This document shows, piece after piece, positions 54,871 through 64,000 of a stretch of 64,000 nt of DNA. Source of the stretch: Amaurobius ferox (taxonomy: Eukaryota > Arthropoda > Arachnida > Araneae > Amaurobiidae); NCBI GenBank assembly GCA_951213105.1, contig OX578142.1, forward strand, positions 117,256,065 to 117,320,064, in the 5' to 3' direction. The notes under the pieces were generated by a model, which had not been told where the DNA came from, searched no databases, and saw only the letters and a program-made list of their open reading frames with translations. A program made the position numbers and the translations under genes. Each line of letters opens with the position of its first letter. Position 1 is the stretch's first letter.

Positions 54871-55189
54871 TAAAAAATCAAAACCTTCAATAAAGTTACG
54901 CAAATGAACATTTCTGATGTAATTTTTCATTTGAAAACGATTAAGACAAATTTTAGAACCCTGATATGAACCATTCTCGAGATATTGTCCATTTTTCAAA
55001 TAAATTTATCAAAAAATTGCATAAAATTGAAAAATAAAGTATTAACTCTTTTGAAATATGTTCACTTTTCATATGTAATATTATGCGATAAATTTATTAA
55101 CACCATTCTCGTGGATCTAGTTCATCCCACTCAAGAGAGAAGATACATTTTGTATTTTGACGTTTAATAATTTGCAAATAGTCATTTAT

Positions 55190-55780
55190 CTACTATAAGA
55201 ATAACCCATTTCTCCGTCCGTAAGGCTCGGCAAAATTTTGGCGATTGATTTGTTAGAATACCGCCAACTTGGTGATTTTTTATAAATGTTGCCAAATTGA
55301 CGAAAATGTCGCCAAACTGATAAAGATGACGAGTAAATGATGAAAGTTCTGCTATAAGATGAAAGTTCTATTAAGGATCTACTATAAGAATAACCTGTTT
55401 CTACATCCGCCATGCTTGGCAAAATTTTAGCTACGAACTTAGCGGAATATCGCTAATTTGGCGAGTTTTTTAACTGCTATAAAATAGACGAAAAAGTAGC
55501 CAAATTGATAAAAATGGCGACTATTTGACGAAAATTCAATATCTTAGAAAGAATATAAGAATAACCCATTTCTCAGCCTGTCCGTCTGTAACGCCAACTC
55601 GGAGCCAACTCGCTGTCGCCAGTCCGATAAAAATAACGTTAATGGGAGGTAATGTTTGCAAATTTTGAATTCCGTCCTACATCGGGCATACCTCCTAGTT
55701 GATTTGAAATGCTCTTCTCTAGGTTGGCGAACAATCTGGTAAAATATGACCACCTTGGCAGTATTAAATGAATACAAGCA
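55190..55780 (+). repeat. Tandem array, ~170-190-bp unit
   Basis: ATAAGAATAACC.TTTCT.C starts near 55195, 55386 and 55557, each followed by GCCAAA.TTGA.GAAAA-type words. The copies are strongly diverged. Some words resemble the 298-bp family. Confidence 0.6.
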
Positions 55781-55846
55781 GACAATAACGGATTGCACCG
55801 GTTGGAGTCAAAATGACGGTTGCGTTAGGCTGTATATTTAGGAGCC

Positions 55847-56812
55847 TAAGTCCGACCTAACCGAAGTTGTAAAGTACACTAGCATCTCAATCCTGCGGTC
55901 ATTCCCAATGGGAAACAAAATCCGGTGCAATGCGCATGCTCACGGACGTCCTCTCCAGTGCTTCAATATTTCGTCAAGGGGTGATAAAAATCACAGACTA
56001 ATATTATATATATAGTATTCTGTGATATAAATAGTGTTGAGACCCAGACCGTCCGACCTACCAGAAAGGTGTAAGGCAACTGAATATAAATAGTGCGCAG
56101 AAGGTGAAGATACAATGTTCCGATCGAAATCGCAGCTGACAGTCTGACATGCTTCCCAATTACAGTTTTACGATTAAAATCGTAAAAATGCGATCCAAAA
56201 TCTACAACATTGCATCCCAATGAGAATATTTACGAATATGTACAGTGTTGCCTTGGATTTTAATGTTCGTTCTGAGATTTTACGATTTTTAGGCATTGTC
56301 AATTTGTAATGTAATGGTTGAATGGTAAACAGAACGAAGAACTGCCCTCTATTTTTTAAATTCTAATCCGATTTTAAATGTATGGTAAAGGAAAGTTTTA
56401 TTTTAAATAATATAATATTTTATGATTTCGTAATATAGTATTCTGTGATTTATATCACCCCTTGACGAAATATTGAAGCACTGGAGAGGACGAGTCCGTC
56501 AGCATGCGCATTGCACCGGATTTTGTTTCCCATTGGGAATGACCGCAGGATTGAGATGCTAGTGTAAAGTACTTGTTTGAAGGGCAAAGAAAGTGCCACC
56601 CAATTTAGACCGGAACTCAATGGGGTGGATTGTTCCATTGTTCTGCCAACCCATCACCTACCTTTCGGATGGACTTTCAGAGATACTGATTTATTACACC
56701 CATACTTCGTGTAGATACAGGGATGGTTTTGTGCGGCATCGAGGATTAGACATAGGATTATCGTGTGCGATACTATCGGTTTAACTACTGGGCAATCCCG
56801 ACGCAATTCAAA
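55847..56812 (-). mobile_element. SINE split by a Mutator-like insertion
   Basis: The SINE 3' body (GTCCGACCTA) is at 55847-55877 and continues at 56564-56812 (GTGCCACCCAATTTAGACCGG up to a decayed pol III head). Between them lies the 55878-56563 element. Confidence 0.6.
55878..56563. mobile_element. Mutator-like non-autonomous element
   Basis: 686 bp with about 115-bp inverted ends (ACTAGCATCTCAATCCTGCG...) flanked by a perfect 9-bp duplication GTAAAGTAC (55869-55877, 56564-56572). A 9-bp duplication with long arms is typical of Mutator-type transposons. It contains a second SINE fragment (56045-56080, CCGTCCGACCTACCAGAAAG). No transposase. Confidence 0.65.
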
Positions 56813-56835
56813 ACTAGTTCTATCTGGATTTTATG

Positions 56836-57130
56836 AGACCGGAATGGCCTAGAGGTTAAAGCGGGAGGATTGCCAGCGGAAGTCCCGTGTTCGATCCTGG
56901 AGGTCGTCCAAAACTATCCTCGAGTTAGAGCATGGATATGATAAAACTGCAGGTCCGAAAGTTCATCTGAAAAGTGATGCGTTAGAGGATGGGTGGTGCG
57001 GTTCCTACGGTTGCTATTTCCATTGCGTTCCGGTCTAAAATGAGTGACACTTTCCGGTCCATTCAAACATATATTTTACATCTTCAAGTAGGTCGAATGA
57101 TCTGTGTAGAAAGAAAGAAAGAAAGAAAAA
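56836..57130 (+). mobile_element. tRNA-derived SINE, plus orientation
   Basis: Head with box A (TGGCCTAGAGGTTAAAGC) and box B (GTTCGATCCTG), 3' body shared with the 48784-49070 SINE, tail of GAAA repeats (57110-57130). Confidence 0.65.
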
Positions 57131-57327
57131 TCTGGCTATATTTGGATTTTATCTGTATGATTGACACCGATCAAAATATTTCGTTTTCCTTTCGGTAGCA
57201 ACAAAGCAAAGAAAAATGAAAACATAGAGCCTTTTATTTCTAGTATATATTTAATTATATACTAGAAATATAATAACATATATTTAATCTAGTATATATT
57301 TAATAAGTCTGTATTAAATCTATAGTA

Positions 57328-58282
57328 CCGGGTGGTCAGAATTAAAACACCCCTACTCTGAGCTCTTTATAGATCGAACTACTCAGTGTAAAGGCCCCAA
57401 AATTGTTGTACATACTATTCAAGACATGGGGAAAGGGATTACGCTAAAAAAATTTAGTTCCTGAAACACCGATAGTTGGCGCTGTACAACAGAAAATATG
57501 CTGAAAAGACACAAAATACACATTTGTAACACATTTTATTCGAACGTACCAAACATTCATATCACAAGGACCTTATTGATGCAAGGAATGCTGCGTATAA
57601 CGTTATCCATTGATTTTTCAACAATAGCGGTGGCAACATCGTCAACGACATCTGAACGAGTCGATTTGCGTCCTCGACCCGGCTGAACTCCAAGATGTCC
57701 AGTTTTCTCGAATCGAGCGATCATTCTTCTGAGAGCTTGTGGAATAAATGGTCCTTTCCACAAATTCTTAAGTCGACGAAACTCTCTAAGTGCAGCTGCA
57801 GCATGTCCTTTGTTTTCATAAAACAGCTTCACAAGCAAAGCGCGTTCTGGCAGTGTGACAGCCATCGCTGATAAGAATGAAAATTTCCCAGTTTTATCCC
57901 TGTTTATGCCCAGAACATAGTAGCTGCAAACCAAGGGTTTATGCAAATTTTTGTGCTTGCAGTGCGAAATTGCAATTACAATAACAGTTTAAGTTTCTTC
58001 ACTTTTTTATCTTCTTTTTTTTCTCATATCAGCAAAAGAAATTAAAAAGGAAAAATTCCAAATCGCATGTGTTTGTTTTTTTTGTGATTATTTTGTGTCT
58101 TTTCAGCATATTTTCTGTTGTACAGCGCCACCTATCGGTGTTTCTGGAACTAATTTTTTTTTTTCGCGCAATCCCTTTCCCCATGCCCTGAATAGTAAGT
58201 TCAACAATTTTGGAGCCTTTACACTGAGTAGTTCGATGTACAGAGAGCTCAGAGTAGGGGTGTTTTAATTCTGACCACCCGG
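57328..58282 (-). mobile_element. Deleted mariner-type transposon with ~190-bp inverted ends
   Basis: 955 bp, TA on each side, ends CCGGGTGGTCAGAATTAAAA. The arms run inward to the TTTTGTGTCTTTTCAGCATA word. It keeps only the transposase N-terminus. It was inserted in A+T-rich repeats with TAGTATATATTTAAT words on both sides. Confidence 0.75.
57557..57946 (-). pseudogene. Transposase N-terminal DNA-binding fragment
   Basis: A helix-turn-helix region of the type fused to mariner-like DDE transposases (DUF4817-like): ALLVKLFYENKGHAAAALREFRRLK, then LRRMIARFEKTGHLGVQPGRGRKS. No catalytic domain follows; the frame ends in the element's arm. Confidence 0.6.
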
Positions 58283-58389
58283 TATATAATCTTAAGTCTA
58301 TATTTAATTTAGTATATATTTAATATATACTAGAAATAGAATAATTTAATTATATATAATATCAAAACGCAGGATATTTATTTCATAAA

Positions 58390-58693
58390 AAATAGAATAA
58401 TTTTAAATAGTTTATTAATGTTATAAAAATAGTCACACTTTTTAAACAATTAACACAAACCCTAAACAGTTAACACAAACAATTAATACTTGCCTTCAAT
58501 CTTCTTGAACTGATATTGAGCTTCAAACCCAACACCATCGAACTTCTCATTTGATTTGAAAGTTATTCGGAAATATTCTGAATCAGACTCCTCAGATATA
58601 TGTTTTATCACACCGCAGTAGCGCTTCATTTTGCGGTCGGTCGTCTTGTAGTTGGAAAATTCAACGTAGTCACTGGCTGTTTCTTGCTCGCAC
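58390..58693 (-). CDS. Terminal exon of a host CUB-domain gene
   Basis: Read on the minus strand, a splice acceptor (TTTGCAG, at 58694-58700) precedes a frame of about 69 residues (58693 to the TAA at 58483-58485) that matches the second half of a CUB domain: an early Cys, DYVEF, YCG, YFRITFKSN, and GVGFEAQYQF. CUB domains are extracellular binding modules, as in tolloid/astacin proteases and many arthropod secreted proteins. An AATAAA signal (complement of 58411-58416) lies about 70 nt beyond the stop. Earlier exons should lie at higher coordinates or outside the window; I did not find them. Confidence 0.75.
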
Positions 58694-58866
58694 CTGCAAA
58701 CATGAAGATTGTGTTAGAGATTGATACTGTGTTAATACCTTATCCATAATGCCGTTAACCCTGTATTTTATTTAGGTCAGGTCAATTGAGTCACAATGAC
58801 TTTCGAAATTGACAATTTCTTGATATTTTTCATTTCATATAGTAGTGCAACATCACTACTATATGA

Positions 58867-58980
58867 ATATAATTGTCTAACATGTATATAATTGTGCAAT
58901 GTGTATATAATTGTCTAACGTGCATATAATTATGTAACGTGTACAGAATTATCTAACGTGTATATAATTGTGTAACGTGT
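58867..58980 (+). repeat. 19-bp minisatellite, six copies
   Basis: Six copies of ATATAATTGTCTAACGTGT with a few changes, exactly 19 bp apart, in the intron upstream of the CUB exon. Confidence 0.8.
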
Positions 58981-58998
58981 TTAACACGTTTTTGTTTT

Positions 58999-59570
58999 CC
59001 AGGTCCTCCAAAAAGCCTTCAGGTGACATAAAAGGCAAAGGCTAAATTTTTCACACTTATAATATCCTCTCAGTGGAGCAGAATTTTCGATGGTGGAAAA
59101 CGCGAGGTTTCGAAATGACCCCAAAAGTAGTTTTAAACCCTCTAGTAGTGCCCTGGTGACCTAAAAGGTAGAATTTTTGCACACTTATAGTATCAACCAT
59201 CAGACAGAACTTGATGTAGCGGGATTTTCAATCAATCCCCGGGGCGGAGAAAACACCTAATTGGACACCTAACGTAGTTACATTTTTGACCCTTTCCTGC
59301 AGCAGAGATTATGGTTTTATTAAATGTCTTTCCAGACCCTTAAACAGTCCTTTAGTGGCTTAAAAGTCTGAATCTTTGCACATTTATAAAATCGACCAGT
59401 GGACCGAATTTTCTATATTTCAACCAGAGTAGACAAAATAGGGGGTAATGAAGGTGGAGGGTTGACGTATCTCAGAACCCTTCCCAAAGCCCCCATCAGG
59501 GACATTAAAGAGCTGAAACTCGCCCACTGGACAGAACCTAACTGAGCCAATTTTCATTTGAGGCAACTCA
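58999..59570 (-). repeat. Tandem array related to 44755-45425, inverted
   Basis: GGTGACCTAAAAGG, GCACACTTATAGTATC and CCCC-rich words occur in the reverse-complement order of the array near 45 kb, with about 170-180-bp spacing. Confidence 0.6.
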
Positions 59571-60385
59571 GCACCGCACATTGCTAAGCAAAATAAAACT
59601 TTATAAAAAAGTTGCAGCTTAATTTTTTAAGAGTTTTAATTTTCCTGTCTTTGACAGGCATTGAAGCTGGTTGTATAAATACTTAACTTAAATATCTTTA
59701 AAATACTCATAAATAAGTTGCATGATATATATAATAGCATATAAAAATTCGGATGTGTTAAATTCATGACTTTCTCAATAGATCAATATATTTATATTTT
59801 ATAGGAAAGTAATAATTTAAATTAGAGCTTTTTATAATTTTATATTTCTGGAAATAAATAGGATTTGCGTTGCAGTTTAAAATAATCCTACTAAATGTTG
59901 AATCATTGAATTTGATGTAGGTATTGAGCCCACAGACTTGTAGACATACAGATATTAAAAGAATTGAAGGTTTGTATTCAGGGAAACTCAACGTGTATAT
60001 CAGCCAAAATATGAAAGTTCGATTTTTGATTCCATCACAATACTTCTCTTTTTTTTATACTTATGCACTGTAAGAAAGCAGTAATGTAATAACTAGTTAA
60101 GATAAATCTTGCAAGTGTATTAATTTTTTTACACAAGAAAATATTAGAATCAACTGATTGTGAGAGAGAAAATATTCCCTTTCTCTCAGTTCATAAGTTA
60201 ATAGAAAGTCCATGTATTTCAAAAGGGAGAAAATCGAGTTGAAAATGCTGTTTAAGAATTATGACTATACAAAACATATATACTATCGACTCTGGAACAT
60301 CGCGTTAGATCCTGGGTGAATTAAATTAAATATACATATATACAAGATTAGATCCTGGTAGTACATTAAATTAAATATCCATATA
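59571..60385. other. Non-coding host DNA (probable intron)
   Basis: No feature supported. Confidence 0.4.
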
Positions 60386-62439
60386 CAGGGTGTCCCAAAA
60401 ACATTGACCTCGGCTTTTATTCCTTTATTCCTGAAATAATGATATTAAACATATATAATATATTACAAAGTTGCATAAAAAAGGTACAGAATTTTATGTA
60501 ATCAATAAAAATTTTCAGGGGATTAAATTTGAAGAAATACAAAATTTAAATTTTTATACGGCCCCCGTGCAAAAACATTTCCAATGAGTAAAATGTGCCG
60601 CATACACTAATAAGGTGATGTACAAAATTTCAGCATTTTATCATAGATATGTTTAAACAAAGTTGGTGAGGGATTAATCATAAATTAAAATATAAATGCT
60701 TTCAGCAAGAGTGCAAATGATGCAACGCAGAAATGCATCATAGGCAAATAATATCTGCCTCTTATCTTTAAAGGATTTTTGGCATGGACGGAAAATATTT
60801 TGAACAAGCTTTGTAATCTTTATGTAAAGTTATTATTTCTACACAGTGTAGATACTCTTGTACCAATAAATAGAAAAAATTTATTTATTTATGTAATCAT
60901 TGCTTTCTTTCGTAATTTGTGTATGATCCCTGAAACGCGATCTGCCGACATAATATACCCTGAGAACCCATGTCGATGTATCGAAAAGTGGTTTAAGTCA
61001 GCATTTATGTCTTTTCATATTTCTGGGACTTTTTATGATAAAGTACTGAAATTTTGTACATCACCTTATTAGTGTTTGGGGCACATTTTACTCATTGGGA
61101 ATGTTTTTGTATGGGGGCCGTATATATAAAAATTTAAATTTTGTATTTCTCAAAATTTAATTCCCTTGAAAATTTTAATCGATTTCATAAAATTCTGTAC
61201 CTTTTTTTACGCAACTTTGTAATTTATTAACTCTTTACAACATAGTTGAAAAGTGTTTATGACTTTGTTCATTTTGTCTGCCTGTCTGTCCGTTAGCACG
61301 TTAACTGCCGTAAAAATGACTTTATCAAAACGAAAGTTTAGTATGTTGTTCAGACGGTCTGTGAGACCTATGGGAATATAAATTAATAATATCACCCAAT
61401 TAGTTTTGGATTGAACCCGGGTGTAGAAAATGAAATATATTGAACCCTATGGGACCTAATTTTTAAAACATTTTTAAAGCGAATTTAAAATTCACAAATT
61501 GCTTCGAAAATTTTAGAAAACATTCAAATTATCCCATAAAATAAATAAAAAAATATTCAGCAAAATATATTCAGTAGTTTTTTAAATAAAATTAAAATAA
61601 TAATTACACCCATTATATGAAGAGATCACGTGACCATTACATGGAGAGATCACGTGACCCACTTCAAAATAAAATATGGCAACCATCTTGTATCATAATC
61701 GTGATTTTCAAAGTTCTTTTTAATTCATATTTAGTGTTGTATCCATCCTAAAACCGCTTTATTTTTGCTTAAATTTTGTGCATCTACATACTGAAACAAC
61801 GAATTACAATATATTTGAGTTTAAATGATTATCAAACTTTGATTATTTCTACAACGAAGCCTAATTTTCACTTATGGAAAATGTAAACACCAAAAGATGT
61901 AGAATGAGTTGTATAAGAATTGCTGAATTTCTTTAACGCAAAATTATTTAGCTCATGGAGTCTGCAATATAGCTGATATGAATGAAACATTAATTGGTTT
62001 TACACAAAGAAGAAGACGAGTTTTTCGATGAAGTTTTAAGCATAGAGTTAAATTACTTGTACCTATGGTTTTAAGTTTATAAATAAAATAAATTATTATA
62101 GTATTGTGATGAATGAAAGGATTGGAAAAATGTTTATTAATGAAATGCTGCTTTTATATAGAGGCAATTTATATTTCAATGTCATCATTTGAATGAAGTT
62201 CATTTTTTTCGATGAAGTTTTAAGCTTTCAAATAAAATAAATTAATGTAGTATTGTGATAATTTTAAAAATATTACCGAGGAATGTATCGTATTTTAGAG
62301 ATGTTTATATAAAATTACATTAAAGTTGGAAAGTGTTTCATAATCAATGCTTTATGCATGTTTGATCTTTCTTGTAATATATGTCTAAGATCAATATTTA
62401 AGGAATAAAATCCGAGGTCAATGTTTTTGGGACATCATG
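60386..62439. mobile_element. Mariner-like non-autonomous element with a nested R3 repeat
   Basis: Left end CAGGGTGTCCCAAAAACATT after TA; right end the inverse (AATGTTTTTGGGACATCATG) near 62439. The arms extend about 270 bp inward (ACCTTATTAGTG, CATTTTACTCATTGG words), but the right arm is split by R3 copy C (61226-62385). The 97-codon frame inside is fortuitous. Confidence 0.7.
61226..62385 (+). repeat. Dispersed 1.3-kb repeat R3, copy C
   Basis: Same order as copy B: hairpin end (TTTACAACATAGTTGAAAAG), short GTCT tract, body, GATCTTTCTTG end. It is inserted inside the right arm of the mariner-like element, so it is younger than that element. Confidence 0.65.
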
Positions 62440-62506
62440 TGTACAGGGTCCCTAGGAACGTCCTTTAGCAACTTCGGATTAAAATGACTTTAAGTATACC
62501 CGTTAG

Positions 62507-62662
62507 GAAGTGTACACGCAGTGTACACGCACTGTACACGCACCAGTAACGCACCACGTAGTTACGTACGTGGTGCGTTACTGGTAGTTACTGCGTAGTT
62601 ACTGCGTGGTGCGTGTACACGCACCACGCAGTGTACACGCACCACTAAGTGTACACGCAGTA
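62507..62662. repeat. GTACAC-rich palindrome cluster
   Basis: Repeated GTGTACACGCA words with two strong palindromes: 62542-62560 pairs perfectly with 62567-62585 (19 bp, 6-nt loop), and 62601-62632 is a perfect 32-bp palindrome centred on GTAC. Confidence 0.8.
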
Positions 62663-62859
62663 AAGTAATCAAGGCCAACCGAATAAAAGCGTTTGCCGCA
62701 CTCCTAGCGGAGTATTTAAGAAGTTAGGACTTGGCCAGCTAAAGGAGAAGGAAAAAATATGAAAACAAATATTACGGGTGTTATTAAATTGTTATTAAAT
62801 TGTTTACGAGTGCTCCCTTTATTGTTAATTCGCATTCTCTGGCAGATCACGGTCGTACT

Positions 62860-62877
62860 CCCCCCCCCCCCCCCCCC
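62860..62877. repeat. C18 homopolymer
   Basis: Eighteen C in a row in otherwise A+T-rich DNA; true length uncertain. Confidence 0.7.
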
Positions 62878-63350
62878 ACAGGTCGTCTCTGCTATTGGAG
62901 ATTAATATGTCCCTTCACATTTTAAAAATATATTTTCTTTGCTCTGCTTATTTTTTCCAGCATTTTATTATTAATCTTGCTCTTCTCTAGGTTTTGTTTA
63001 GTATTTTGTTTATTTGGATTATTACATTTGGAGGCCATATTTACGAAAACCAGATTACAATGTTTTTTCTGCGATAAGGATTTCATGTCAAGTAGAAAAA
63101 TAAACTACTTTTTTGATTATAATTCAAACTATGATTTCCTTTACATTTTTCTCTATGTGAATTATGTCATACTCTATATTAAAAATTTATGCAGTAACGT
63201 TTATTCAGTTTTAAGCAGAAGTCATATTAAGTGTCATTATTGTATTTTATTTTTAAATAGTGTCGGGAACTGAAAACTGAAGTAACACGCAAAATATCTT
63301 AAAATTTAATCATAAGTAGAACACAAGTAGATGCATTTTTATTCCTTGTT

Positions 63351-63387
<37 letters not shown>

Positions 63388-64000
63388 CTTTGATTGGATA
63401 ACTCAATTTTGAGAACTTACCACTTGGCCCGAGTCTAATACTGTTTACTATTTTCGAATGACTATTTTCCACTTGTCCTGAGTCCTATACTGATTACTAT
63501 TTTTGAAAGTCTCCATACATAATATGTATCGTTCAAATGTATTCATTCCGGTGCCCTCTCGCATTGACGAAGTGAGGTGAAATGCTCAGTCACTTGTTCA
63601 ACTTACTCGTGGTAACAATGCTTGTGAGTTCATATTTCTGTTCGAGGAGGTATTATTTTTCTGATTTGTAATTCAATTGATTAATTTTTCTCCTTCCACT
63701 AGCCAGTAGACAGTTCCAATGGTGTCTATAGTTAAATACTATGGCCATTGTCGGAAACTGGCTATTCCATCGGTTTTAATTCGAATTGTATGGCTGTCCT
63801 GATGAGAATGCAATTTCGAACTAACCGCCATTTTTTGTGTAGTTTCAATTGATTGTTCTCTATGTCTTAATCTTTTATCTTGAGCTAATTATTATTGCCT
63901 TTTCTCATTTTTGCCGTGTTTTCTTTTTAATATATTTATATACTTTTAATTGTGAATTTTGTATCCTATTCTTCTCATCCCCCTTTCCATTTTAGTGATA
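62878..64000. other. Non-coding host DNA
   Basis: An AT dinucleotide run at 63353-63382 and a ~52-bp tandem pair at 63425-63520 (GAGTC.TATACTG.TTACTATTTT). No gene supported. Confidence 0.5.

Noticed and set aside
60779..61072. 97-codon frame
   Set aside because: It runs through the inverted arm of a mariner-like element.
63350..63430. Splice donor (AGTG/GTAAGTT on the minus strand) near 63424 as the end of an upstream CUB exon
   Set aside because: The sequence upstream has stops in every useful frame and is part of a short tandem pair.

Overview
The window is A+T-rich, repeat-dense eukaryotic DNA that looks like arthropod nuclear genome; an arachnid such as a spider is my inference from the element mix. 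Most of it is host intergenic or intronic DNA filled with tandem arrays, fold-back elements, tRNA-derived SINEs and dead Tc1/mariner-type transposons. The only host coding sequence I can support is a 3'-terminal exon of a CUB-domain gene at about 58390-58693 (minus strand).

The main feature is a complete Polinton/Maverick (virus-like DNA transposon) at 8232-24214, about 16 kb, bounded by AGTAGTG...CACTACT ends and a perfect 6-bp target duplication (TATATT at 8226-8231 and 24215-24220). It landed in the second copy of a roughly 1-kb host tandem repeat; the first copy, just to the left, shows what the empty site looks like. From left to right it carries: a TIR with internal subrepeats; a protein-primed family B DNA polymerase with a SAP/zinc-finger N-terminal section (minus); a small unknown gene; a collagen/tail-fibre-like protein; a double jelly-roll major capsid protein; a 56-aa basic protein; a penton-like minor capsid protein; an adenain-type protease; a pX-like membrane-active core protein; a coiled-coil gene (all minus); then, on the plus strand, a packaging ATPase, a membrane protein, a parvovirus-type PLA2 fused to a zinc ribbon, and a chromodomain integrase; then, on the minus strand, a VLTF3-like transcription factor, a small coiled-coil gene and a 103-aa gene beside the right TIR. 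Together these supply replication, integration, packaging, capsid assembly and maturation, and probably endosome escape, so the element resembles an integrated virus (adintovirus-like).

Four expression features stand out. (1) The integrase frame has no ATG and no promoter box; it overlaps the PLA2 gene at a TTTTTTA heptamer followed by an 8-nt spacer and an 8-bp stem, a textbook layout for -1 programmed frameshifting. (2) Most virion-side genes have a T-A-rich box (consensus TATAAATAAA) touching the ATG. (3) The polymerase and the 103-aa gene instead share a different upstream block with the same spacing to the ATG, suggesting early and late promoter classes. (4) Transcription units end in perfect or near-perfect hairpins, as in Mimivirus-type 3' ends.

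The copy is not pristine: the polymerase frame is broken by one base and its 5' end is scrambled by a short tandem duplication, the coiled-coil gene is split at a T run, and a small gene near 22.6 kb is frameshifted. Several lesions are at T runs, so assembly error is possible.

Flanks: 1-8.2 kb holds a 31-bp minisatellite, a TIR element, a MITE and diverged repeats; 24.9-26.4 kb a dead mariner; 31.2-32.5 kb a 298-bp tandem array; 33-47 kb is nearly featureless A+T-rich DNA with dispersed repeats; 47-49.2 kb a fold-back element, a SINE and a tRNA-like sequence; 50-53 kb a dispersed repeat and a rearranged mariner; 55-58.3 kb tandem repeats, nested SINE/Mutator-like insertions and a mariner remnant; 60.4-62.7 kb a nested mariner and long palindromes.
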